From Gammaproteobacteria bacterium (GTDB taxonomy: Bacteria; Pseudomonadota; Gammaproteobacteria; Pseudomonadales; Azotimanducaceae), in assembly GCA_012269545.1 (NCBI GenBank), contig JAAXKB010000011.1:1-62665 (forward strand): DNA of 62,665 nt, in the 5' to 3' direction. The translations under genes and the position numbers were made by a program. Below are positions 53,443-62,664 of this stretch, piece by piece (position 1 is the stretch's first letter; each line of letters begins with the position of its first letter). The notes under the pieces are model-generated. The model saw only the letters and a program-made list of their open reading frames with translations. It had not been told where the DNA came from and made no database searches.

Positions 53443-55110
53443 ATGGCCCAGTACGTCTACACCATGCAGGGAGTGACCAAGGTCGTCCCGCCGCAGCGGA
53501 CCATCTTGCAAAATATTAACCTGTCTTTCTTTCCGGGCGCCAAGATTGGCGTCTTGGGTCTCAACGGTTCGGGAAAATCCAGCTTACTGCGCATCATGGC
53601 AGGACAGGACACCGAGATTGATGGCGAGGCACGAGCGCAAAAAGACATCCGCGTTGGCTACCTACCACAGGAGCCGGGGCTGGATGACGAGCTGGATGTT
53701 CGGGGCAACGTTGAGCTTGGAGTGGCGCCGATCATGGCCATCCTGAAGGAGTACAACGAAATCTCAGATCGTTTCGCAGAGCCCATGGAAGACGATGAAA
53801 TGACCAAGCTGCTGGAAAGGCAGGGTGATCTGGCAACGGAAATTGACGCCGTCGACGGCTGGGAAATTGATCGCACGCTGGACATCGCCGCCGACGCGCT
53901 GCGACTGCCTGCTTGGGATACGCCAGTGGTCAGTCTTTCCGGTGGCGAACGCCGACGTGTTGCTCTGTGCGCCTTACTGCTGTCAAAGCCAGACATGCTG
54001 TTGCTGGACGAACCCACCAACCATTTGGACGCCGAGAGTGTGTCTTGGCTGGAGCGTTTCCTCGACGAATACAACGGCACCGTTGTGGCGGTGACCCACG
54101 ATCGCTATTTCCTCGACAACGTTGCCAGTTGGATTCTCGAGCTGGATCGAGGACGTGGGCTGCCTTATGAGGGCAACTACTCCACATGGCTGGAAGCAAA
54201 GGAGAAACGGTTGGAACAAGAAGCGTCCACTGACGAAGCCCGTCAGCGGACGATTAAGTCAGAACTGGAGTGGGTGCGCTCTAATCCCAAGGCTCGTCAG
54301 GCGAAAAGCAAATCTCGCATGGCTCGTTTCGACGAACTGGTCGCTGAGGAGAGTGAGACGCGCCGCGAGACCACCGAACTGTTCATTCCAACCGGTGAGC
54401 GATTGGGTGAAAAAGTCATCGAAATCAACAATTTGACCAAGAGTTTTGGTGACCGCCTGCTTATTGATGACTTCAGCGCCATCATTCCCCGCGGCGCCAT
54501 TGTCGGCATTATCGGCGGCAATGGCGCAGGTAAATCGACCTTCTTCAAAATGCTGACCGGCCAGGAAACACCAGACAGCGGCTCCATCGACAAGGGCTCG
54601 ACGGTAGATCTAGCGTACGTAGATCAGAGCCGTGATACGCTGGCTGATGACAAAACCGTTTGGGAAGAAATCTCCGACGGCTTGGATATCATGCGTATCG
54701 GTAAACACGAAATTGCCAGCCGCCAGTACTGTGGGCGGTTTAACTTCAAAGGTACGGACCAACAAAAATTTGTTGGCACGTTGTCCGGCGGCGAACGCAA
54801 TCGTGTGCACTTGGCCAAGCTGCTGCGACGTGGCGCCAACGTACTGCTGCTGGACGAACCCACCAACGACTTGGATGTGGAAACCCTGCGCGCGCTGGAG
54901 GAAGCGCTCTTAAGCTATGCAGGCACAGCCTTGGTGATTTCACACGATCGCTGGTTCTTGGATCGTATCGCCACCCACATCATCGCCTTCACCGGCGACA
55001 GTGATGTGACGTTTTTCGAAGGCAACTACACCGAGTATGAAGCTGACCGGAAAAAGCGGTTGGGTGACGCGCAACCGACGCGAGTGCAGTACAAGCCTAT
55101 TCATCGCTGA
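53443..55110 (+). CDS. ettA: Energy-dependent translational throttle protein EttA
   Basis: 555-aa ABC-F protein that binds the ribosomal E site and gates translation initiation by energy level. Two ATPase domains: Walker A LGLNGSGKSS and IGGNGAGKST, signatures SLSGGERRRVAL and TLSGGERNRVHL, Walker B LLLDEPTNHLD and LLLDEPTNDLD. The linker between them carries the charged helices usual in the family. ATG 53443, with TTAGGAG upstream, gives the standard MAQYVYTM start; a longer frame from 53314 is ignored. Confidence 0.97.
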   Translation: MAQYVYTMQGVTKVVPPQRTILQNINLSFFPGAKIGVLGLNGSGKSSLLRIMAGQDTEIDGEARAQKDIRVGYLPQEPGLDDELDVRGNVELGVAPIMAILKEYNEISDRFAEPMEDDEMTKLLERQGDLATEIDAVDGWEIDRTLDIAADALRLPAWDTPVVSLSGGERRRVALCALLLSKPDMLLLDEPTNHLDAESVSWLERFLDEYNGTVVAVTHDRYFLDNVASWILELDRGRGLPYEGNYSTWLEAKEKRLEQEASTDEARQRTIKSELEWVRSNPKARQAKSKSRMARFDELVAEESETRRETTELFIPTGERLGEKVIEINNLTKSFGDRLLIDDFSAIIPRGAIVGIIGGNGAGKSTFFKMLTGQETPDSGSIDKGSTVDLAYVDQSRDTLADDKTVWEEISDGLDIMRIGKHEIASRQYCGRFNFKGTDQQKFVGTLSGGERNRVHLAKLLRRGANVLLLDEPTNDLDVETLRALEEALLSYAGTALVISHDRWFLDRIATHIIAFTGDSDVTFFEGNYTEYEADRKKRLGDAQPTRVQYKPIHR

Positions 55111-55123
55111 CTGTCCGCCGCGG

Positions 55124-56488
55124 TCAGAGCGATTGCAGTACCTCAAGCGCGGCGGAAAGCGTTTTCACGCCATGCACTGTCATCTGACCCAGCGATTCCT
55201 TGGGTCGATTGGCAAAGGGTACGATCGCGTTCTTAAAGCCGTGCTTGGCGGCTTCGCGCAGGCGCTCCTGACCGTTGGCTACCGGACGCAGCTCGCCAGT
55301 CAAACCCAATTCACCGAAGACGATCAGCTCACGTGAAAGCACGCGATCACGAAACGAGCCGAGTACGGCCAGCAGCAAAGCGAGATCGGCGCCAGTCTCT
55401 GTGATGCGGACGCCACCAACCACGTTAGCGAATACATCCTGATCGCCCAGCGCGATACCACAGTGCCGATGCAGTACCGCTAAGTGCATGGCAAGACGCT
55501 GCTGATCAAGGCCAACGGCAACGCGTTTTGGGTGGCCACCGGCAACGTCATCAACCAAAGCCTGCAACTCTACTAACAGTGGCCGGGTACCTTCCCAAGT
55601 CACCGTAGCAATACTGCCGGGGGAATCTACGTCGCCCCGCTGCAAGAAAATAGCCGAAGGATTCGCTACTTCTTTCATGCCCAAATCGGTCATGGCAAAA
55701 ATACCCAGCTCGTTTACCGCGCCGAAGCGGTTCTTATGTCCGCGCAGAGTTCGGTATCGACTACCGGCCGGGCTGTCGAGCATCATGAAACAATCGATCA
55801 TATGCTCCAGAACCTTGGGGCCAGCAATGCCTCCCTCCTTGGTGATATGACCGACGAGAACGATGACGATCTCTTGCTGCTTGGCCAGACGCGTGAAAAA
55901 CGCTGCGGTTTCTCGGACTTGGACCACTGACCCCGGCGTGGAATCCACAGATTCCATCTGCATGACTTGAATCGAATCAAGAATGACAATTTTGGGCCGC
56001 TGGGTTTGTACAAGGCTGGCAATGACTTCCGCACGGGTTTCTGCCGCCACGCTCAAGTTGTCCATGGGCAACTGTAGGCGCTGGGCACGCAACGCAAGTT
56101 GCTGGAGGGATTCTTCTCCAGTGACATAGAGCACGCCATGATGCCGGGCCAAGGCCGTTGAGGCTTGCAGCAACAAGGTGCTTTTTCCCGCACCGGGGTC
56201 GCCGCCAATGAGCACTACCGAGCCGGGTACAAAGCCACCACCGAGCACCCGGTCCAACTCGGCGAATCCGGTGCCGATGCGTTCGGCGTCTACCGCTTCG
56301 ATGTCACTGAGTTTTTTAACTTCGGCAGTGACACCTGCATATCCCACTGCGGCAGAGGCAATCGGTGTGATGTTGACCCGACTGAGGGTATTCCAAGCGT
56401 TACAAGTGCCACATTGACCTTGCCACTTGCTGTGCTCTGCACCGCACTCGTCACATACATAGGCGGATTTAGTCTTTGCTTTTGCCAT
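55124..56488 (-). CDS. radA: DNA repair protein RadA
   Basis: 454-aa RecA-like protein that drives branch migration in recombination. N-terminal zinc finger C-x2-C ... C-x2-C (YVCDECG, GQCGTCNAW), Walker A GGDPGAGKSTLLLQ, KNRFG motif in LRGHKNRFGAVNE, and a Lon-like C-terminal domain. The usual Ile of the Walker A motif (GIGKST) is Ala here, a mild change. It follows dnaB by 22 bases on the same strand, probably one transcript. Confidence 0.97.
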   Translation of the reverse strand: MAKAKTKSAYVCDECGAEHSKWQGQCGTCNAWNTLSRVNITPIASAAVGYAGVTAEVKKLSDIEAVDAERIGTGFAELDRVLGGGFVPGSVVLIGGDPGAGKSTLLLQASTALARHHGVLYVTGEESLQQLALRAQRLQLPMDNLSVAAETRAEVIASLVQTQRPKIVILDSIQVMQMESVDSTPGSVVQVRETAAFFTRLAKQQEIVIVLVGHITKEGGIAGPKVLEHMIDCFMMLDSPAGSRYRTLRGHKNRFGAVNELGIFAMTDLGMKEVANPSAIFLQRGDVDSPGSIATVTWEGTRPLLVELQALVDDVAGGHPKRVAVGLDQQRLAMHLAVLHRHCGIALGDQDVFANVVGGVRITETGADLALLLAVLGSFRDRVLSRELIVFGELGLTGELRPVANGQERLREAAKHGFKNAIVPFANRPKESLGQMTVHGVKTLSAALEVLQSL

Positions 56489-56510
56489 AAGGAATCAAGT
56501 CGGTTGCAGG

Positions 56511-57887
56511 CTAAGGCCCGTAGTCGTTATACATCTCGTGAGCCAGATCCTCGAACTTGGTGAGATTGCCGGTAAACTTCAAGCGGACTTTACCGATGGG
56601 GCCATTGCGCTGCTTGCCGATGATGATTTCGGCGATACCCAAGTCTTCCGTATTCTCGTTATAAACCTCGTCGCGATAGATAAACAAGATCACATCCGCG
56701 TCTTGCTCAATGGCACCTGATTCGCGCAGGTCACTGTTCATCGGTCGTTTGTCCGGCCGTGATTCAAGCTGTCGATTCAGCTGGGACAGAGCCACCACCG
56801 GGCACTTCATTTCTTTCGCCAAGGCTTTGAGCGATCGGGAGATTTCAGATATCTCGGTGGCGCGGTTTTCGCTGTCCTTTGCGGTGCGCATCAACTGCAG
56901 GTAATCCACCATGATCAAGTCCAGTCCCCCGGTTTCGCGCGCCACGCGTCGGGCGCGGGACCGCACTTCTCCCGGGGTTAATGCGGCGGTGTCATCTATA
57001 TAGAGCTTTTTGTCTTTGAGTTGGCTGACGGCACTGGCAAAGCGGTCCCAGTCTTCATCTTTCAGGTCACCAGTGCGCAGTCGCGTCTGGTCAATGCGAC
57101 CCAGACTGGACAACATACGCATCACAATTTGCTCTGATGGCATCTCCATACTGAACACCAGTACCGAGCCACCGGTCATCACAGCATGTTCAACCATGTT
57201 GACGGCAAAGGCCGTTTTACCCATGGATGGACGGGCAGCAACGATCACCAGATCCGATCCCTGCCAACCCGTGGTCATACGATCCAGATCTGTGAAACCG
57301 GAAGCAAGTCCGGTCAGCGCACCCTTGGAGCCGTGCAAAAACTCGACCTTTTCTACCGCCTTGATCAATAGGGGGGCAACTTTTTCCGGACCGCTGTCTT
57401 TCAGGCGATTCTCGGCAATCTGAAATACCGACTGTTCTGCCAGCTCCAGCAAGGTATCAGTATCGCGGCCATCAGGGGTAAAGGCCGAGTCCGCAATTTG
57501 ATTTGCAGCTCCGATCAGCTGGCGCAGAACCGAACGCTCACGCACGATTTTCCCGTAAGCCAGCACGTTACTCGCACCGGGTGTCGATTCCGCCAGTTCG
57601 GCCAAGTAGCTGATGCCACCCGCCTTTTCGAGCAGGCCCTTGGATGACAGCCGCTCGGACACCGTGACCGCATCCAGCGGCGCATCGTCCGATGCCAGCT
57701 CGTTCATGGCATCAAAAATAATTTGATGCGGAGTCCGATAAAAGTCTGTGGCAGCCACGACTTCAATCAGATCAAACCATGCTTGATCGTCCAGCATCAG
57801 CCCACCCAAGACCGATTGCTCCGCCTCCAAGGAGTGCGGTGGTACTTTTAGGGCAGATACCGGGTTGTCGGGAACATATTCAGACAT
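56511..57887 (-). CDS. dnaB: Replicative DNA helicase DnaB
   Basis: 458-aa replicative helicase. N-terminal DnaG-binding domain (PPHSLEAEQSVLGGLMLD) and C-terminal RecA-like motor with Walker A VAARPSMGKTAFA, Walker B LIMVDYLQLM and LSQLNRQLESR. ATG 57887 gives the standard length; a longer frame to 57995 runs into the terminator region. The ribosome site is weak. It lies behind the S6-S18-L9 operon and its terminator, the common gammaproteobacterial order. Confidence 0.97.
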   Translation of the reverse strand: MSEYVPDNPVSALKVPPHSLEAEQSVLGGLMLDDQAWFDLIEVVAATDFYRTPHQIIFDAMNELASDDAPLDAVTVSERLSSKGLLEKAGGISYLAELAESTPGASNVLAYGKIVRERSVLRQLIGAANQIADSAFTPDGRDTDTLLELAEQSVFQIAENRLKDSGPEKVAPLLIKAVEKVEFLHGSKGALTGLASGFTDLDRMTTGWQGSDLVIVAARPSMGKTAFAVNMVEHAVMTGGSVLVFSMEMPSEQIVMRMLSSLGRIDQTRLRTGDLKDEDWDRFASAVSQLKDKKLYIDDTAALTPGEVRSRARRVARETGGLDLIMVDYLQLMRTAKDSENRATEISEISRSLKALAKEMKCPVVALSQLNRQLESRPDKRPMNSDLRESGAIEQDADVILFIYRDEVYNENTEDLGIAEIIIGKQRNGPIGKVRLKFTGNLTKFEDLAHEMYNDYGP

Positions 57888-58023
57888 ATCGTTAAATGCT
57901 TGAGCTTGACCTGAATTAATGGCGGCTTGGAAGATTCCTCTTATCCTGCGAAGTTTGCAACACCTCCCGATCCTCTGTGCCCTTGGCAGTTGCAAAAAAG
58001 CCGGAGATTGCGGAGAGCAGGCG

Positions 58024-58050
58024 AAAAAAAAGCGGGATCTTTCCCGCTTT
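58024..58050 (-). terminator. Rho-independent terminator of the rpsF-rpsR-rplI operon
   Basis: On the minus strand AAAGCGGGA-AAGA-TCCCGCTTT forms a 9-bp stem followed by a run of T (plus strand A at 58024-58031). It lies 23 bases past the rplI stop and separates that operon from dnaB. Confidence 0.93.
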
Positions 58051-58073
58051 TGTTACCGCAGCCAGCGACTCAT

Positions 58074-58520
58074 TCACTCTTCAACCACAGCAACCTTGAT
58101 GTTCACGGTCACATCGGAGTGCAGCTGCAGTGCGATGTCGAATTCGCCCAGAGCTCGAATCACGCCTTCTGGCATTCGTACTTCGCTACGTTCCACTTCA
58201 TGCCCTTCAGCAACCAGAGCATCTGCGATGTTTTGCGTGCCCACTGAACCGTAGAGCCGGCCCTCTTCGCCCGCTTTCATCATAATCGTGACAATATGCT
58301 CTTGCAGCTTCTCCGCTCGACCCTGCGCTAGAGCCAGCTTCTCGTTCGCGTCTTTTTCCAACTCAGCGCGGCGTGCTTCGAACACTTCGCGATTCGCCGC
58401 ATTGGCTTGAATTGCTTTGTGCTGCGGGATCAAAAAGTTACGAGCAAAGCCAGGCTTGACCGATACTTCGTCGCCTAAGTCACCGAGGTTGTTCAAACGT
58501 TCCAATAAAATCACATTCAT
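58074..58520 (-). CDS. rplI: 50S ribosomal protein L9
   Basis: 148-aa ribosomal protein. Opens MNVILLERLNNLGDLGD with VSVKPGFARNFLIP, the L9 N-terminal RNA-binding block; a long central helix (about 42-76) and a C-terminal domain follow. GGAGGAA precedes ATG 58520. Last gene of the S6-S18-L9 operon. Confidence 0.98.
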   Translation of the reverse strand: MNVILLERLNNLGDLGDEVSVKPGFARNFLIPQHKAIQANAANREVFEARRAELEKDANEKLALAQGRAEKLQEHIVTIMMKAGEEGRLYGSVGTQNIADALVAEGHEVERSEVRMPEGVIRALGEFDIALQLHSDVTVNIKVAVVEE

Positions 58521-58537
58521 GCTTATTCCTCCGCCCG

Positions 58538-58750
58538 CTATTTGTGTTGGTCGGTATAGGGAATCAATGCCAGATAACGCGCACGCTTCACTTGCTTGGC
58601 AAGGTTACGCTGAAAGCGCGCCGATGCACCGGTGATGCGGCTAGGCACGATTTTTCCCGTTTCACCAACGAATTGGCGCAGGGAATCGAGGTCTTTGTAG
58701 TCGACTTCTAAATCTTTGAATTGAACCTGTGGTCTTCTTCCACCTCTCAT
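58538..58750 (-). CDS. rpsR: 30S ribosomal protein S18
   Basis: 70-aa ribosomal protein, starting [13 protein letters not shown], with the family core [18 protein letters not shown]. Its ATG overlaps the rpsF stop by one base (TAATG), so translation is coupled. S6 and S18 bind each other on the platform of the small subunit. Confidence 0.98.
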   Translation of the reverse strand: MRGGRRPQVQFKDLEVDYKDLDSLRQFVGETGKIVPSRITGASARFQRNLAKQVKRARYLALIPYTDQHK

Positions 58751-59208
58751 TATGCATTCTCCTCAACAGTATCCGCTTCGGGAGCCTCTTCAGCCGGTGC
58801 TTCGCTCGCAGGCTCTGCGGCCGGAGCGCGTGAGGCACTTTCTTCTTGTCGCCGGCGATCGCGTTCCCGATCCTTTTCCTGCTCACGCAGTTCCTCTTCA
58901 TAGAGCTTAGAATTGCCGGTTTCCGCCGCATCGCGGCGAATAATCAGATTGCGGATTACCGCGTCATTGAATCGAAACGCGCTTTCCAGTTCTTCGATGG
59001 ATTCCTGACCCACTTCCACGTTCATCAAGATGTAATGTGCTTTGTGGATTTTCGCGATGGGGTAAGCGAGCTGACGTCGGCCCCAGTCTTCTGTGCGGTG
59101 TACGATACCGTTACCGCGCTCAATGATGCCTTGGTATCGTTCGACCATACCGGGCACCTGATCGCTTTGATCGGGGTGCACTAAAAAAACAACTTCATAA
59201 TGTCGCAT
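58750..59208 (-). CDS. rpsF: 30S ribosomal protein S6
   Basis: 152-aa ribosomal protein with family blocks [14 protein letters not shown] and [17 protein letters not shown]. The C-terminal tail (about 105-152) is an extended Arg/Glu coiled stretch followed by an Ala/Glu/Pro-rich end, longer than in Escherichia coli S6 (about 131-135 aa). TGAGGAA precedes ATG 59208. First gene of the operon; a promoter and structured leader lie upstream. Confidence 0.98.
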   Translation of the reverse strand: MRHYEVVFLVHPDQSDQVPGMVERYQGIIERGNGIVHRTEDWGRRQLAYPIAKIHKAHYILMNVEVGQESIEELESAFRFNDAVIRNLIIRRDAAETGNSKLYEEELREQEKDRERDRRRQEESASRAPAAEPASEAPAEEAPEADTVEENA

Positions 59209-59300
59209 TTTGTTTCCTCACGGTTAACGCCCCCAGTCCGCTTACGCGCCTGTGGAGCAAGGATTGATAGGGGCTTTCGCCCCGCCCGCTTTGCTAGCGG
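59209..59300 (-). promoter_or_regulatory. Structured 5' leader of the rpsF operon
   Basis: About 90 bases between the predicted transcription start and rpsF. Stems seen: CCGCT/AGCGG (59286-59300) and GGGGC-GAAA-GCCCC (59270-59283 on the minus strand, GAAA tetraloop), plus a possible CAG/CTG stem nearer the start codon. Leaders of rpsF in many bacteria carry a motif bound by the S6-S18 complex for feedback control; this may be one, but the exact motif is not proven here. Confidence 0.35.
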
Positions 59301-59306
59301 AGGCGC

Positions 59307-59335
59307 ATTCTAGGGGTCTGACGAAGCTGGTGCAA
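59307..59335 (-). promoter_or_regulatory. Promoter of the rpsF-rpsR-rplI operon
   Basis: On the minus strand TTGCAC (59335-59330), 17 bases, then TAGAAT (59312-59307), followed by a GC-rich discriminator. The -10 box matches consensus in five of six positions; the -35 keeps only its first three. Position and spacing fit a ribosomal-protein operon promoter. Confidence 0.6.
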
Positions 59336-59370
59336 GGACGTTTTCCCAACGGCGAGACTGCAGCACCTGC

Positions 59371-60114
59371 CTATTGCTTGGCGGTTCGTCTTTGCCGAAC
59401 AGCCTCATACAGCAAAATACCCGTGGCAACACTGACGTTGAGGCTCTCAACGTTGCCTAGCATAGGGATACTCACGAGTTTGTCGCACAAACTGCGAGTA
59501 AGTCTGCGCAGACCTGAGCCTTCGCTGCCCATGACCAAAGCCGTCGCGGTGGAACTGTCCAGCGATTGCCAGACTTCATCGCCCTGTGCATCAGCACCGA
59601 ACAGCCACACGCCCTGGTCGCGCAACCAGGACAGTGTTCGAGCGAGGTTGGTGACCTGCACAATAAACAGATCTTCCGCACCACCTTGGGCGGTTTTCAG
59701 AGCCACTGCACTTAAGGGCGCGCTGTTGCGCTTTGGCACAATGACAACATCAACCCCGGCGGCATCGGCGGTACGCAAACAGGCCCCAAAATTTCTGGGA
59801 TCGGTCACACTGTCCAGTACCAACATCAAGGGGGCCGGCCCGAACTCTGGCCAACGCCTTTGCAACTCTTGCTCGTCCGCCAGCCTGCGGATGTGACACT
59901 CGAGCAGCACGCCTTGATGCGCGCCCTCGACAGACCGACGTTTGAACCACGCATCTTCTACTGTCTGATAGCGAACACCGGCTTCGCGAGCCAAGCCGAT
60001 CAGTTCGTTGTAACGCGCATCCCGCCGTCCCTTCATCAAATAGAGCGTTCTTGCGCGAGCCGGCGTGTCGCGCAGCACTGCTCGCACGGCCTGAATGCCA
60101 ATGATTTCATCCAT
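59371..60114 (-). CDS. rlmB: 23S rRNA (guanosine-2251-2'-O)-methyltransferase
   Basis: 247-aa SpoU-family (SPOUT) methyltransferase that methylates G2251 in the peptidyl-transferase loop. N-terminal substrate-binding domain (about 1-75) starts DEIIGIQAVRAVL; motifs LDSVTDPRNFGACLRTADAAG-type block, LVMGSEGSGLR and IPMLGNVESLNVSVATGI define the knot. Its ATG lies within the last eight bases of rnr, so the two form the usual rnr-rlmB pair. Confidence 0.96.
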   Translation of the reverse strand: MDEIIGIQAVRAVLRDTPARARTLYLMKGRRDARYNELIGLAREAGVRYQTVEDAWFKRRSVEGAHQGVLLECHIRRLADEQELQRRWPEFGPAPLMLVLDSVTDPRNFGACLRTADAAGVDVVIVPKRNSAPLSAVALKTAQGGAEDLFIVQVTNLARTLSWLRDQGVWLFGADAQGDEVWQSLDSSTATALVMGSEGSGLRRLTRSLCDKLVSIPMLGNVESLNVSVATGILLYEAVRQRRTAKQ

Positions 60115-62530
60115 TATTCTTTCTCTTACGCTTCACGGCCTTAGGCGTTGTTTGCTTTTTCTTGGCTTTGTTTTTACTCGCTTTACTCCCGGTTTTTTCT
60201 GCAGCGCCGGCACCTGCAGCCTTGCCCTTCGCTTTACCGCCCTTAGATTTTTCTGAGGTTTGTGCACTGCTCTTTACTTTTGGCCCAGCATTGCGCCCGC
60301 CGTTAGACCTGCCGCTCGGTTTCTTAGTCACGGGGGAGAGCTTAAGCTCAATTTTGCCTTGGGGCGGTTCCACATTCACCACAGCGACCCTTAGGGCATC
60401 GCCCAAGGTAAAACGCTTACCACTGCGGTCACCCACCAAGCTTTGCCGGCGAGGGTCGTAGCGGAAATAATCCGCGCCTAAATCCGATATGTGCAGCAAC
60501 CCTTGGACATAAAATCCGTCCAGATCAACGAACAATCCGAATTCGGTAACGCCAGCGATCGTCCCGAGCAGTTCTTCTCCCACGTGCCGTTTCACCAAAT
60601 CGCACTTCAGCCACGTTTCCACCGTCCAACCTGCGGACTCGGCACGCCGTTCGTTGGTTGAACAGTGTTCCCCCAGCGTCACCAATTGCTCCATCGATGG
60701 CACCCAACCTGCCCGATTGGTTCTGGCCTGCAGTATGGATTTGATCGCGCGATGAACGAGCAAATCAGGGTAGCGGCGAATGGGGCTGGTGAAGTGCATG
60801 TAACGCTCTAAACCCAACCCAAAATGGCCAGCGTTATTCGGGCCATATACCGCCTGCTTCATGCTGCGCAACACCAACTGCTGATAAAGCCAACCGCGAT
60901 CCTTGGTAGCAATATCGCGCAGCAATGTTTGATAGATCTTCGGGCTGGGGACACCCTCAGGGAGCCGAAGGCCAATCGACATCAGATCCTGTCTCAAAGT
61001 CTCCAGTTTCAGCATATCCGGAGCTTCGTGCAGGCGGTACAGGGACCGGCTGTCGTTGGCCTCGATAAAGGCCGCCGCACAGACATTGGCATTGATCATG
61101 GCTTCTTCAATGATTTGATGCGCTCGCAGGCGCGCAACCTCTTGAACGCCGGTCACATGACCTTGCTGTACGTCGATGACGCCTTCACGGCTCTCGAAGT
61201 CCAATCCACCTCGTTCATCCTTGGCGAGACGAAAGGCTGTATGAACGTCAGCAAGCGCCGCGATGGAATTGCAAACTGCAGTAAGATCCTTCTCCGCGCA
61301 GGGCAACGACGCCCCGTTATCCAAATGCGCCTGCACTTCTTCGTAGGTAAGGCGGCCGTGGGAGCGGATTAACGCATCGTAAAAGGTATAGGCGCGCACA
61401 ATACCTTTGTTCGACACCTGCATGTCACAAACTAGGGCGAGTCGAAAAACATCAGGCTTAAGCGAGCATAGTTCGTTGGATATGGCTTCCGGCAGCATAG
61501 GCACCACATGCCCGGGCAGATATACCGACGTCGTGCGTGCCGCTGCTTCTGCATCCAGCGCAGAGCGGGGTTTGACGTAGTTCGCCACATCAGCAATCGC
61601 GACCACCAAGCGCCAGCCCTTTTGCCCCCCAAGCGATTTGGCGAACACCGCGTCATCAAAATCTTTGGCGGTAGCGCCATCGATCGTCACGAGGGGCATA
61701 TTCGTCAAATCTCGACGGTTAGCGTGTTGCATAGGCTGCACCTGGCTTGGCAGACGCGCGGCGGCCCGAGTGACCGCGACGGGCCATTCGCGCGGGATCT
61801 CAAGGCTCTCCAGAGTCGCGTCGATTGCCTGCTCCACTACCGACGCGTTGGGCAACACATCAATGATACGACCCACCAGCCCATGGCGGTCTTGGCCAAC
61901 AATTTCCAGCCGCACAGCATCGCCATGGCCTGCGCCGGCAACGCCATCGGGTAAGTGCATACGCCCTTCAAAACTTTTCGCCAACGGGTCGACCGAGGGG
62001 AATCTGCCACGCAGATTTAAGATACCAACCGCCGGTTGGTCACCGCGCTTTACAAGGGACTCTATTTTAGCGCCCGGTTGACCATCTTCGAGTACGATAC
62101 GGTAGGTCACTTCATCACCGGGACGAATTGCAAGACCGTCTCGACTGCCGCCAGATGATCTGAGAATGGACAGACCACCTAGGTTGAGCTTACCCGCGTA
62201 TCCCTTCACGATACCGATGACCGGATCTTGTACGGAGTTGGCATCGTCGTCCCCCCCTTTAAGTTCTTCGACTGCCTGAGGGCTGACTAAGGCGTACGTA
62301 CGCCCCTCCAACTCCACAACCTCACCCTGACGAATCAGCCCTTTGAGAACCTGTCGAGCACGTTTGATGTCATGTGGGGTAGTCGCCTGAAGCGCAGCGA
62401 TAATCGCTTTCCACGAAAGAGCCTGTCCATCGGTTAGCACCTTGAGCAGCACGTTGGCATTAAGGCGTGCTGATCGCGCAAGAGTGGTCGGCGATGTTTT
62501 TTCGCCGTGAAGTTTCGTCAAGATTGACAC
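60107..62530 (-). CDS. rnr: Ribonuclease R
   Basis: 807-aa 3'-5' exoribonuclease that degrades structured RNA. Order: N-terminal helix-turn-helix domain (about 25-85), cold-shock domains, catalytic RNB domain with TIDGATAKDFDDAVFA (four Asp metal site), S1 domain (about 650-735) and a Lys/Gly/Ala-rich basic tail of about 70 residues. Start at GTG 62530 is uncertain since no clear ribosome site precedes it. Divergent from tRNA-Leu; the -35 box of that tRNA gene overlaps this start codon. Confidence 0.96.
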   Translation of the reverse strand: MSILTKLHGEKTSPTTLARSARLNANVLLKVLTDGQALSWKAIIAALQATTPHDIKRARQVLKGLIRQGEVVELEGRTYALVSPQAVEELKGGDDDANSVQDPVIGIVKGYAGKLNLGGLSILRSSGGSRDGLAIRPGDEVTYRIVLEDGQPGAKIESLVKRGDQPAVGILNLRGRFPSVDPLAKSFEGRMHLPDGVAGAGHGDAVRLEIVGQDRHGLVGRIIDVLPNASVVEQAIDATLESLEIPREWPVAVTRAAARLPSQVQPMQHANRRDLTNMPLVTIDGATAKDFDDAVFAKSLGGQKGWRLVVAIADVANYVKPRSALDAEAAARTTSVYLPGHVVPMLPEAISNELCSLKPDVFRLALVCDMQVSNKGIVRAYTFYDALIRSHGRLTYEEVQAHLDNGASLPCAEKDLTAVCNSIAALADVHTAFRLAKDERGGLDFESREGVIDVQQGHVTGVQEVARLRAHQIIEEAMINANVCAAAFIEANDSRSLYRLHEAPDMLKLETLRQDLMSIGLRLPEGVPSPKIYQTLLRDIATKDRGWLYQQLVLRSMKQAVYGPNNAGHFGLGLERYMHFTSPIRRYPDLLVHRAIKSILQARTNRAGWVPSMEQLVTLGEHCSTNERRAESAGWTVETWLKCDLVKRHVGEELLGTIAGVTEFGLFVDLDGFYVQGLLHISDLGADYFRYDPRRQSLVGDRSGKRFTLGDALRVAVVNVEPPQGKIELKLSPVTKKPSGRSNGGRNAGPKVKSSAQTSEKSKGGKAKGKAAGAGAAEKTGSKASKNKAKKKQTTPKAVKRKRKNNG

Positions 62531-62553
62531 CTTGTGTGTGAGTTAAGTAAAGT
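62524..62553 (+). promoter_or_regulatory. Promoter of tRNA-Leu
   Basis: TTGACA (62524-62529), 18 bases, then TAAAGT (62548-62553), with a GC-rich stretch (CCGCGACCC) directly after the -10 box, as in stringently controlled stable-RNA promoters. The start point would be about 62560, 18 bases before the tRNA. Confidence 0.6.
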
Positions 62554-62577
62554 CCGCGACCCTATCAGTCCGCGTAT

Positions 62578-62664
62578 GCCCAGGTGGTGAAATTGGTAGA
62601 CACGCTAGCTTCAGGTGCTAGTGGGGGCAACCCCGTGGAGGTTCAAGTCCTCTCCTGGGCACCA
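62578..62664 (+). tRNA. tRNA-Leu (anticodon CAG)
   Basis: 87-base tRNA with acceptor stem GCCCAGG/CCTGGGC, D-arm, anticodon stem CTAGC/GCTAG with loop TTCAGGT (anticodon CAG), a long variable arm (GGGG-GCAA-CCCC type) and T-arm GAGG-TTCAAGT-CCTC. The long variable arm and A discriminator mark a leucine tRNA. The 3' CCA is encoded. It reads CUG codons and is complete just inside the right edge. Confidence 0.97.
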
